A DNA stretch of 64,000 nucleotides, from positions 78,277 through 142,276 of the forward strand of contig ONCP01000002.1 in NCBI GenBank assembly GCA_900316385.1, written 5' to 3'. Below the pieces are notes generated by a model. It was given only the letters and a program-made list of their open reading frames with translations. It searched no databases and was not told the origin of the DNA. Shown piece by piece: positions 51,154 to 58,561 of this stretch (positions are counted from its first letter, which is position 1; every line of letters begins with the position of its first letter). The translations under genes and the position numbers were made by a program. The DNA is from an uncultured Eubacteriales bacterium. GTDB taxonomy: Bacteria; Bacillota; Clostridia; Oscillospirales; Acutalibacteraceae.

Positions 51154-52371
51154 ATGCTTCTCGACTTCAACAATCAAAATATAAACCGACTTGCACAGAC
51201 GGCTGAGTTCGGGATCGAGCGCGAAAGTCTGCGCGTCACCTCCGATGGCAAGCTTGCGCAGACGATACATCCCTTTGCCGGCGATCCGCATCTCGACCGC
51301 GATTTCTGTGAAAACCAGGTGGAGATGATCGGCGACGTTTTCAACGAGCCTGACGACCTGATCCGCCAGCTCGGAAGTCTGCTCCATGAGATAGACGTTG
51401 CGCTTGTCAAGAATAATGAGCTGCTCTGGGCGTTTTCCAATCCGCCGGGATTTGATTCGGAGGATGAAATACCCGTCGCTCGTTTCCACGGCGCACAGCG
51501 CGGCAAGTCGGAATACCGTCACTACCTTGCGGAAAAATACGGAAAAACAAAAATGCTGTTGTCGGGTATCCATCTGAACGTTTCCTTTACCGAAAGGCTG
51601 CTGCAAGCCGCTTTTGAGGAGAGCGGCGCTCAGATATACACCGCGTTTAAGAATGATTTTTATTTGCGCCTCGCAAAGCGCCTGACGCAGTACGCGTGGC
51701 TGGCGGTTTATCTCACCGCCGCAAGCCCCGTCGCGGACACTTCTCTCGGAATCAAAAGCAACGTTTATTCCTCGATCCGCTGCTCGGAGCACGGCTACTG
51801 GAACAGTTTTACGCCTGTTCTCGACTATTCAAGCCTAAAAAACTATATCCGCAGTATCGCGCGGTACATCGTAAACGGCGACCTTAAAGCCGCTTCCGAG
51901 TTGTATTATCCCGTCCGTGTTAAGCCGCGCGGCGTAAACAGCTTGGAAACGCTCTTACATAACGGCGTGAACCATTTGGAGCTGCGCGTCCTCGACGTCA
52001 ATCCGTTGACGCGCACGGGCATTTTTCCCGAGGATATCCGCTTTATCCACCTGCTTCTGCTCTGGCTTTCAAGTCTGCCCGATTTTGATTTTGACGAAGA
52101 AAAGCAGATACAGTCGATAGCGGACGTCAAAGCCGCCGCCGTTTTTGGCAATGCGGAAATCAAGCGGAGAGCCAAAGAAACGCTTGAGGAAATCAAACGA
52201 TTTACCCAGCAATATTTCCCGCATTTTCTGCCCGTCATCAACTATCAGCTCAATAAACTGACCGACGGCAACAGCTACGCCGAAATCGTCAGCCGCAAAT
52301 TTACCGACGGCTACATGGAAAAAGGTATTGCGCTTGCAAGGCGGTACCAAGGAGGTGAGCGCAGTGTGTGA
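51154..52371 (+). CDS. gshA: Glutamate-cysteine ligase, class I (GshA-like)
   Basis: A 405-residue enzyme of the proteobacterial/GshF-type gamma-glutamylcysteine synthetase family. FGIERESLRVTSDGKLAQTI and HPFAGDPHLDRDFCENQVEM hold the metal- and glutamate-binding residues, and KMLLSGIHLNVSF is the nucleotide/amino acid site. It joins the gamma-carboxyl of glutamate to cysteine using ATP. No glutathione synthetase (ATP-grasp) domain is attached, so the product should stop at gamma-Glu-Cys. ATG with GGAGG upstream. Its stop overlaps the next gene by eight bases. Confidence 0.88.
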   Translation: MLLDFNNQNINRLAQTAEFGIERESLRVTSDGKLAQTIHPFAGDPHLDRDFCENQVEMIGDVFNEPDDLIRQLGSLLHEIDVALVKNNELLWAFSNPPGFDSEDEIPVARFHGAQRGKSEYRHYLAEKYGKTKMLLSGIHLNVSFTERLLQAAFEESGAQIYTAFKNDFYLRLAKRLTQYAWLAVYLTAASPVADTSLGIKSNVYSSIRCSEHGYWNSFTPVLDYSSLKNYIRSIARYIVNGDLKAASELYYPVRVKPRGVNSLETLLHNGVNHLELRVLDVNPLTRTGIFPEDIRFIHLLLLWLSSLPDFDFDEEKQIQSIADVKAAAVFGNAEIKRRAKETLEEIKRFTQQYFPHFLPVINYQLNKLTDGNSYAEIVSRKFTDGYMEKGIALARRYQGGERSV

Positions 52372-53137
52372 GTTATTCGGCGTTTCCGCACGAGATGATT
52401 TTTATGCTAACGACTACCTGAAAGCCTTTTACGCTCACAGCGATTTTCATCCGCACGGCTGGGGCTTAGCCTGCGTTTCACGAAACAGTGCGCTTGTGGA
52501 AAAAGAGAGCGTCAAAGCCTCCGAAAGCAACTATCTGCGCGAGAGGTTATCTCAGCCGATCACCGAAAAGCTCCTGCTCGCGCACATTCGCTATGCCACC
52601 ATCGGTAACGTGGAGTATAAAAACTGCCACCCGTTCACGGGAAAGGACTGCACTGGACGGCGCTGGACGCTCATTCACAACGGCACGATCTTCGATTATC
52701 CCGCGCTGTATCCCTACCTCAAAACACAAAAGGGCGATACCGACAGCGAGCGCGTTTTCCTCTATCTTTTGGATAAGCTAAAAGAGGCGACACGCAAAAA
52801 CGGCGCAAGGCTGCATTTTGAAGAGCGCTTCCGGCTGTTTGACGAGATCATCTGCGACATGGCAAGGGGCAACAAGCTAAACCTGCTCTTTACCGACGGC
52901 AAGTACCTCTACGCGCACACCAACTGCAAGGGTACGATGCATTATCTTGAAAAGGACGGCGCAGTGCTCGTTTCCACACAGCCACTTACCGGTGAAAACT
53001 GGCGGCTTGCACCCTTCGGTCAGCTTCTCGCATTCAGTAAGGGTAAGCTGGTCAAAACAGGAACCGAACATCATCACGAATATATCCAAAGCGAGGAAGA
53101 GATGAAGCTTATCTATCAAATCTTCGCCAATTTGTAA
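52364..53137 (+). CDS. Class II glutamine amidotransferase (YafJ/EgtC-like)
   Basis: A 257-residue stand-alone Ntn amidotransferase. GTG-TGT places the catalytic Cys at position 2 (MCELFGVSA), with GGAGGTGAG upstream, which fixes the start. HPHGWGLACV, AHIRYATIG, LIHNGTIFDY and GDTDSERVF are the conserved glutamine-binding segments. The family includes YafJ and EgtC, the latter a hydrolase that removes a gamma-glutamyl group in ergothioneine synthesis. It lies between two gamma-glutamylcysteine-ligase-like genes, so hydrolysis or transfer of a gamma-glutamyl amide is a plausible role. Confidence 0.9.
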   Translation: MCELFGVSARDDFYANDYLKAFYAHSDFHPHGWGLACVSRNSALVEKESVKASESNYLRERLSQPITEKLLLAHIRYATIGNVEYKNCHPFTGKDCTGRRWTLIHNGTIFDYPALYPYLKTQKGDTDSERVFLYLLDKLKEATRKNGARLHFEERFRLFDEIICDMARGNKLNLLFTDGKYLYAHTNCKGTMHYLEKDGAVLVSTQPLTGENWRLAPFGQLLAFSKGKLVKTGTEHHHEYIQSEEEMKLIYQIFANL

Positions 53138-53156
53138 GGGCACCTAAGGTGAGAAC

Positions 53157-54542
53157 ATGACCAAAGAAGAAATAATGAGCCGTCTGTACGACCGCTTTAT
53201 ACGACCGACCGAACAAAATAGAGAGAGCTTTATCGGCGTTGAGATCGAGATGCCGATCGTCAACCTCAACCACGAGGCGGTGGACTTTGCCGTCGCCCAC
53301 AAGCTGACCGCGGCTTTTCTGAAAGCCTTTGACTTCACTGCGACGGGCTTCGACGAGGAGGGTCACGTCTATTCCGCCGTCAACAGCACGTTCGGCGACG
53401 TGTTTTCCTACGACTGCTCCTACAACAATATGGAGTTTTCGTTCGGCAAGGAGAAGGATCTGCGCAGTATCCACGACCGCTTCAAGCTGTATTACGACTT
53501 TGTACAGGACTTTTTCAAGCCGTACCGCTACACGCTGACGGGAATGGGTATCAATCCCAACCGAAAGCTGAATCACAACATCCCGATCGAAAACGGCAGG
53601 TACAAAATGCTGTTCAACCACCTGTCGTCATTTTCCAAATACTTTTACATTCCCATGTTCTTCCACCGCTATCCGCAGTTCGGAATGTTCTCGAGCGCTT
53701 CGCAGGTACAGCTCGATGTGGATCATGACACGCTGCCCGAGATCATCGATACCTTCAACAAGTTAGAGCCGATCAAGGCGCTGCTGTTCGCAAATTCCGT
53801 GCTGCTCGGCGAGAACGAGGAATTGCTCTGTTGCCGCGATATGCTCTGGGAGAACAGCACTCACGGGATCAATCCGCACAACGTCGGAATGTACGACTGT
53901 GACATCCAAACGACCGAGGACATTTTAAATTACATCTCCACTACGAGCATTTATTGTGTGGAGAGAAACGGCAAATACCTCAACTTTCCGCCGGTCAATA
54001 TTTTGGAGTATTTCACGCGCGACAAGCTGACGGGAGAATACACGGAAAACGGCGAGCATATTTTGATGGAATTTCAGCCGCAGCCCGACGATATCGCCTA
54101 TTTGCGCACCTTTAAGTTTGAGGATCTGACCTACCGCGGTACGATCGAATACCGCAGCGCCTGCTGTCAGCCGATCGGCGACGTGATGACCGTTGCCGCC
54201 TTCCATCTCGGTCTGCAAGGCAAGGTGAAGGAGCTGCGAAAATTGCTCGACAGTGATGTTTCTCTATATCACCATGGCTACAACGCCGCCGAGCTCAGAA
54301 AACAGCTTGTCCGTAAGGAACTGCCGCCCACTGTTGACAGGGACACGCTGTATGACCTTGTATCAAAGGTTCTCGACCTCTGCTGCGAGGGACTATCCGA
54401 GAGAGGACGGGGCGAGGAAGCATATCTTGAACCGCTTTATCAAAGAGCCAAGAACCGCACCAACCCCGCCAAGGAAATGCTCCGTCGGCTGCAAAACGGC
54501 GAGAGCATGGAAACCATAATAAAGAGCTACGCCGAGGTGTAA
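53157..54542 (+). CDS. GCS2-type glutamate-cysteine ligase-like protein
   Basis: A 461-residue carboxylate-amine ligase of the GCS2 family (plant-type/EgtA-like). ESFIGVEIEMPIVNLNHEAV carries the metal-binding Glu pair. SYDCSYNNMEFSFGKE, FSSASQVQLDVDHDT and YRGTIEYRSACCQP follow in the family order. It probably activates a glutamate gamma-carboxyl with ATP and joins it to an amine; whether the acceptor is cysteine or something else is unknown. It is the second ligase of this kind in the operon and is not closely related to the first. Starts 19 bases after the amidotransferase gene. Confidence 0.85.
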   Translation: MTKEEIMSRLYDRFIRPTEQNRESFIGVEIEMPIVNLNHEAVDFAVAHKLTAAFLKAFDFTATGFDEEGHVYSAVNSTFGDVFSYDCSYNNMEFSFGKEKDLRSIHDRFKLYYDFVQDFFKPYRYTLTGMGINPNRKLNHNIPIENGRYKMLFNHLSSFSKYFYIPMFFHRYPQFGMFSSASQVQLDVDHDTLPEIIDTFNKLEPIKALLFANSVLLGENEELLCCRDMLWENSTHGINPHNVGMYDCDIQTTEDILNYISTTSIYCVERNGKYLNFPPVNILEYFTRDKLTGEYTENGEHILMEFQPQPDDIAYLRTFKFEDLTYRGTIEYRSACCQPIGDVMTVAAFHLGLQGKVKELRKLLDSDVSLYHHGYNAAELRKQLVRKELPPTVDRDTLYDLVSKVLDLCCEGLSERGRGEEAYLEPLYQRAKNRTNPAKEMLRRLQNGESMETIIKSYAEV

Positions 54543-54546
54543 CAGT

Positions 54547-55467
54547 ATGAACATTATTGACATTCAAAACGAAATCATCAGATTAAAAAAAGAAAAAGAT
54601 ATCTGTATCCTCGCTCACAGCTATCAGGCGAAGGAGATTTTGGAGGTCGCCGACTTTACGGGCGACAGCTACAAGCTCAGCGTTGACGCGTCCAAGGTAA
54701 GCAATCAAAACATCGTTATGAGCGGCGTCCGCTTCATGGCGGAAACCTGCAAGCTTCTCTCACCCGAGAAGCGGGTCTTTTTGCCGAATCCCGACGCAGG
54801 CTGTTCCATGGCAGACCAAATGGACAGAGAACTGGTTGAGCAGATGAAGGAGTATTTGCCCGGCTACACTGTCGTCGCTTACATCAACACCACCGCCGAT
54901 CTGAAAACCGTATGCGACGTTTGCGTTACCTCGTCATCGGCGGTCGAGATTTGCCGCAAGCTCGAGTGCGACAAAATTCTCTTTATTCCCGACTGCAACC
55001 TCGGCGCTTATGTGGCGGCGCAAATTCCCGAAAAGGAGTTCAAGCTTGTTTCGGGAGGCTGTCCGATCCACGCCTGCGTAAATACGGACGACGTCAAAAA
55101 GGCAAAGGCGCTTCACCCGGACGCGGAGCTGCTTGTTCATCCCGAATGTACGCCTGCAGTATGCTCCTTGGCTGACTACATTGGCTCGACTTCGGGCATT
55201 ATGAACTACGCTGTTCAGTCGGATAAAAAAGAATTTATCATCGGCACCGAGATCAGTATTCAGGAGCATTTGCAGTATCAATGTCCTGACAAGCGGTTCT
55301 ATTACCTCACGCAAAAGCTGATTTGCCCGAATATGAAATCAACCACGCTCATCGACCTTTACAACTGCGTCGCCGGAAAGGGCGGCGAGGAGATACTGCT
55401 CGACAGCGACACAATCATAAAAGCAAGAAAATGTATTGATGAAATGATAAGGTTGGGAGAAACATAA
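54547..55467 (+). CDS. nadA: Quinolinate synthase
   Basis: A 306-residue [4Fe-4S] enzyme that condenses iminoaspartate and dihydroxyacetone phosphate in NAD synthesis. ILAHSYQAKEILEVADFTGDS is the first repeat. Cluster cysteines are seen near VCVTSSSAV, in HPECTPAVCSLADYIGST and in YNCVAGKGGEE. The neighbours nadB and nadC are absent; here nadA sits among sulfur genes, perhaps because its cluster depends on the same iron-sulfur supply. Confidence 0.93.
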   Translation: MNIIDIQNEIIRLKKEKDICILAHSYQAKEILEVADFTGDSYKLSVDASKVSNQNIVMSGVRFMAETCKLLSPEKRVFLPNPDAGCSMADQMDRELVEQMKEYLPGYTVVAYINTTADLKTVCDVCVTSSSAVEICRKLECDKILFIPDCNLGAYVAAQIPEKEFKLVSGGCPIHACVNTDDVKKAKALHPDAELLVHPECTPAVCSLADYIGSTSGIMNYAVQSDKKEFIIGTEISIQEHLQYQCPDKRFYYLTQKLICPNMKSTTLIDLYNCVAGKGGEEILLDSDTIIKARKCIDEMIRLGET

Positions 55468-56423
55468 TGGCAATCAATGAAAGTGAAATCGCGTCCGTCG
55501 TCAACGGGCTGATGGAGGACTACGGCAAGGGCAGAGTGATCGACGAGATAAAGATGTTCGACTATCCCGACAGGGCGGTCATAATCGACCTGCTTGAAAA
55601 GCTGAAGATCATCATTTATCCCGGCTATCACCGCAACGGCAATTACCGCACCTACACGGTCAAAAACAACATATCCATTCTGATAGAGGATATCATCTAC
55701 AACCTCATCAAGCAGACGTCGATCGTGCTGAAATACGCTCCCGAGTACCGGGACGCGGACGAGAAAACGATCTCGGAGGCGTCCGAACAGATCACCTTTG
55801 ACTTCCTTGATAAAATACCGAAGATACGCGAATACATCGAAACCGACATTCAGGCGTTCTATGACGGAGACCCCGCCGCCTATAACAAGGACGAGATCAT
55901 TTGCACCTATCCGGGCTTGTACGCAATCTTTACTGCGAGGATCGCCCACGAGCTGTTTTTGCTCGGCGTTCCGCTGATCCCCAGAATTATGACGGAGCAC
56001 GCCCACAGTCTGACCGGTATCGACATCCACCCGGGCACGACCATCGGCAAGTACTTTTTCATTGACCACGGCACGGGCATCGTTATCGGTGAGACGACCG
56101 TGATCGGCAACAACGTCAAGGTCTATCAGGGAGTGACGCTCGGCGCGCTGTCTACCCGGGGCGGTCAGAATCTGCGCGGCAAAAAACGCCACCCGACCAT
56201 TCATGACAACGTGACGATCTATTCGGGAGCGTCCATTCTCGGCGGCGATACCGTCATCGGCAAAAACGTCGTTATCGGCGGCAACGCCTTCATCACAAGC
56301 TCCATTCCCGAGGGTGCGAGGGTCAGCGTCAAGAGCCAAGAGCTGATGTACAACTACGACTCCAAGCACCCGGTCGAGAGAAAAGATATTGAATTAGACG
56401 AAACATGGTTTTATATGATTTAA
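55467..56423 (+). CDS. cysE: Serine O-acetyltransferase
   Basis: A 318-residue SAT of the EpsC-like type. The helical N-terminal domain is longer than in E. coli CysE. The left-handed beta-helix begins GIDIHPGTTIGKYFFIDHGTG, with the catalytic His in DHGTGIVIGETTVIG, and continues to VVIGGNAFITSSIP. It makes O-acetylserine, the substrate of cysK (and of metY-like enzymes). ATG overlaps the nadA stop, which suggests translational coupling. Confidence 0.95.
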   Translation: MAINESEIASVVNGLMEDYGKGRVIDEIKMFDYPDRAVIIDLLEKLKIIIYPGYHRNGNYRTYTVKNNISILIEDIIYNLIKQTSIVLKYAPEYRDADEKTISEASEQITFDFLDKIPKIREYIETDIQAFYDGDPAAYNKDEIICTYPGLYAIFTARIAHELFLLGVPLIPRIMTEHAHSLTGIDIHPGTTIGKYFFIDHGTGIVIGETTVIGNNVKVYQGVTLGALSTRGGQNLRGKKRHPTIHDNVTIYSGASILGGDTVIGKNVVIGGNAFITSSIPEGARVSVKSQELMYNYDSKHPVERKDIELDETWFYMI

Positions 56424-56456
56424 AACAACTGTTCAAAGATCAAGAAAGAGGGACTT

Positions 56457-56672
56457 ATGAAATCAATTCTGATCAAAGATACAACCAGAGAAGAACGCGA
56501 ACAAATCGTTAAGCAGTCTTTATGGGGTAGCTGCGGAGCCGAATGTGAATTCTGCTCCGGCTGCGACAACCGTGGCGGAGGCAGGATCGAAAGCCTGTAT
56601 CAGCCTTATATCGACGGGCTTAAAGAGATCGCGGAAATCAACGCGGAATATACCGCGCCGTTTGTAAGGTAA
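56457..56672 (+). CDS. Small cysteine-rich protein
   Basis: A 71-residue protein with CGAECEFCSGCDNRGGG in the middle, four Cys in a C-x3-C-x2-C-x2-C spacing that could bind zinc or an Fe-S cluster. The N-terminus MKSILIKDTTREEREQIVKQ and tail carry no other motif. AGAGGG precedes the ATG. It sits between cysE and a ThiS-like gene in the same direction, so a role in sulfur handling is likely but unproven. Confidence 0.7.
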   Translation: MKSILIKDTTREEREQIVKQSLWGSCGAECEFCSGCDNRGGGRIESLYQPYIDGLKEIAEINAEYTAPFVR

Positions 56673-56689
56673 GCAGGAGCAGATTGTTT

Positions 56690-56896
56690 ATGAAGATCAT
56701 TATTTCGGGAAAAAGAAAAGAAGTGACCGATGGGCTGACTGTCGCACAACTGATCAACAGTGAAACGAACGGCAGACCGCGCTATGTTTCGGTCGTTACA
56801 CGAAAAGAGCTGTTGCTTGAAGGCGGATTTAATGACGCTGTGCTTCAAGACGGCGATACGGTTGAATTTATCTATTCGGGAGACGAAGAATGTTAA
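56690..56896 (+). CDS. ThiS/MoaD-like sulfur carrier lacking the Gly-Gly end
   Basis: A 68-residue beta-grasp protein. DGLTVAQLINSE, VSVVTRKELLLEGGFNDAVL and QDGDTVEFIYSG align with ThiS (TVxELL, AINxxIVPR, LQDGDxIE). The C-terminus is YSGDEEC, not the usual GG that is adenylated and thiocarboxylated. The ATG at 56690 has AGGAG upstream. Overlaps the E1-like gene by seven bases, as ThiS-ThiF pairs often do. Confidence 0.78.
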   Translation: MKIIISGKRKEVTDGLTVAQLINSETNGRPRYVSVVTRKELLLEGGFNDAVLQDGDTVEFIYSGDEEC

Positions 56897-57639
56897 ATCA
56901 ATTTTCGAGAACACAGCTTGTTTTCGGGGAGGAAGCAATGCAGCGCCTTGCCGGGGCAAGGGTCGCCGTTTTCGGTATAGGAGGGGTCGGCGGTTATACC
57001 GTTGAGGCGCTTGCGCGTTCAGGCGTCGGTCAGCTTGATTTGATTGATGACGACAAGGTGTGTATCACGAACATCAACCGTCAGCTTCTCGCTACGCTGA
57101 AAACCGTCGGACAATACAAGGTGGACGTTGCAAAGGAGCGCATAGCGTATATCAACCCGAAATGCCGGGTCAACACCTTTAAAACCTTTTATATGCCCGA
57201 TACCGAGGGCGAATTTGACTTTTCGCAATACGATTACATTGTTGACGCGATAGATACCGTCAAGGGCAAGCTCGCGCTTGTTGAGAACGCGCAGAAAGCG
57301 GGAACTCCGATTATCAGCTCTATGGGCGCGGGAAACAAGGTGGATGCCGCCGCTTTTGAGGTGGCGGATATTTACGAAACATCAGTTTGTCCTCTCGCCA
57401 GAGTCATGCGCTACGAATGTCGCAGACGCGGTATCAAAAAATTAAAGGTCGTCTATTCCAAGGAGAAGCCGATCAGACCAATGGAAGATATGTCAATCAG
57501 CTGCCGCAGACACTGCGTTTGCCCTCCGGGAACGCGCAAATGTACGGTGCGCCGCGATATACCCGGCTCAACGGCGTTTGTTCCGTCGGTGGCAGGACTG
57601 ATCATAGCCGGTGAAGTGATCAAAGAATTGACGAGTTAA
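56890..57639 (+). CDS. ThiF/TcdA-like E1-type adenylyltransferase
   Basis: A 249-residue protein of the ThiF/MoeB/HesA family, closest in architecture to TcdA (tRNA threonylcarbamoyladenosine dehydratase). VAVFGIGGVGGYTVEALARS is the ATP loop; DLIDDDKVCITNINRQ and IVDAIDTVKGK follow. The C-terminal SCRRHCVCPPGTRKCTVRRD is Cys-rich and differs from the usual zinc pair. It overlaps the ThiS-like gene, so it may act on that carrier instead of, or in addition to, tRNA. Confidence 0.85.
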   Translation: MLNQFSRTQLVFGEEAMQRLAGARVAVFGIGGVGGYTVEALARSGVGQLDLIDDDKVCITNINRQLLATLKTVGQYKVDVAKERIAYINPKCRVNTFKTFYMPDTEGEFDFSQYDYIVDAIDTVKGKLALVENAQKAGTPIISSMGAGNKVDAAAFEVADIYETSVCPLARVMRYECRRRGIKKLKVVYSKEKPIRPMEDMSISCRRHCVCPPGTRKCTVRRDIPGSTAFVPSVAGLIIAGEVIKELTS

Positions 57640-57643
57640 ATTA

Positions 57644-57684
57644 ACCAGCCGAGTGTTTCAGTTGATAAACACCCGGCTGTTCTT
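57644..57684 (+). terminator. Terminator of the gshA-tcdA run
   Basis: CAGCCGAGTGTTT pairs with AAACACCCGGCTG (one mismatch), followed by TTCTTAT. Confidence 0.75.
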
Positions 57685-57763
57685 ATATTGAGTATTTGAT
57701 TCTGTCAATAGCCTCACGCAGTACACTGTGAGGGCAAGCAAAGTTCAAGCGCATAAATCCTCA
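57683..57763 (-). pseudogene. MalY/PatB-type aminotransferase remnant (3' end)
   Basis: On the minus strand 26 codons read GFMRLNFACPHSVLREAIDR then IKYSI and a stop; an in-frame stop precedes. This is the extreme C-terminus of a MalY/PatB cystathionine beta-lyase (GFxRLNxAxPxSxLxEAxxRI). The rest of the gene is gone. It lies next to the integrated element and may have been lost when it arrived. Confidence 0.65.
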
Positions 57764-57856
57764 AAAATGGCTATTGCAAACGCTTTGAATAGCGCGTGAT
57801 TGTTAGATATTGTTAGATGAAGTTTTGACCTGTTGGTTAGATTTTGGTTAGATATT

Positions 57857-57884
57857 AGGGGTATAGCTCAGTAAACAGAGCAGC
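57857..57884 (+). other. tRNA 5'-half-like sequence
   Basis: AGGGGTATAGCTCAGT then AAACAGAGCAGC can form an acceptor 5' strand and a D arm (GCTC / GAGC) and stops where the anticodon stem would begin. It faces opposite to the tRNA-Trp 3' half at 57946. No complete tRNA is present. Confidence 0.5.
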
Positions 57885-57890
57885 AGCAAA

Positions 57891-57943
57891 CAAAAAGAAA
57901 CACCCCGAAAATGGCTTGTACAGTGCCTTTTCAGAGTGTTCCG
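57891..57943 (-). terminator. Terminator of the (now broken) tRNA-Trp gene
   Basis: On the minus strand GAACACTCTGAAAAGGC pairs, with mismatches, with GCCATTTTCGGGGTGTTTC, followed by TTTTTG. It starts directly after the CCA end of the tRNA half. Confidence 0.65.
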
Positions 57944-57945
57944 TG

Positions 57946-57990
57946 TGGCAGGGGCAATAGGACTTGAACCCATGGCACGCGGTTTTGGAG
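57946..57990 (-). other. tRNA-Trp 3' half (candidate attachment site of the integrated element)
   Basis: On the minus strand the sequence begins CTCCAAAACCGC, which is the anticodon loop with CCA, and continues through a T arm (GGGTTCAAGTCC) to TGCCCCTGCCA, with G73 and an encoded CCA end. The 5' half is absent on this strand; similarity ends exactly at the anticodon loop, where tyrosine recombinases often cross over. Confidence 0.75.
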
Positions 57991-58561
57991 CGACTGAACA
58001 AACGTTTGCAAAATGCTGTTTTGCCCAGTGTTTAAGCCATTCTTAAAAAACAAAAAAGCACCAAAATCGAAATTGATGCTTTTTTGATGATATAATTTTT
58101 TCTTATAATAATATGATGATTTGATAGCCGAGTTTTGCTCGGTGTTTTTTTATGGAAAAACTATTGCTAAGCGAGCTGCCAAACCTCAGTTCGTTTGGTG
58201 TATCAAAAACTGATATGGAGTAGACAATGAAAAGCAAACCAGCGATTTTCCTTAAGCCAGGAAAATCGGAAACGCTCTTATTCAATTTGTGAGATGTTTG
58301 TTTTGAATTAAGGAAAACAATCGAAGAAGTTGTATTCGAACAACCAGAGCGATTTGTCGAGATAATTTAAAGGATACTCGATCAACGATGATCTTGCCGA
58401 ATGTAAAAAGCTTATCAAGGAATATATAGAAAAAGAGCATGATTATGATCTCTCGCGCACGCTGGATGATATTCACCCCAGTTAAGCCTTTTTTGATATA
58501 GTTCTAAATCCAACACTATCAAAACAGATAGTATTTCTATAAAAATAAAGCAAATAGACTA
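57991..58561. other. Left end of the integrated element, no intact gene
   Basis: Contains a terminator-like CCGAG-TTTTG-CTCGG hairpin (58128-58142) with a T run, repeat copy A (58199-58382) and a short remnant frame (58378-58486, INDDLAECKKLIKEYIEKEH). A+T content is clearly higher than in the chromosome to the left. Confidence 0.5.
58199..58382. repeat. Diverged direct repeat, copy A
   Basis: Shares TATCAAA-A-ACTGATAT-GAGTA, ACAATGAAAA-CAA, GAATTAAGG, AACAAC--GAGCGATTTGTCG and AAAGGATACTCGAT with copy B at 60034, in the same order and orientation. Copy A has an additional 40-base insertion. It lies 180 bases beyond the 3' end of the first ATPase gene. Confidence 0.7.

Noticed and set aside
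58103..58476. Two short minus-strand frames in the left end of the element
   Set aside because: They lie over repeat copy A, lack RBS and read as low-complexity sequence.
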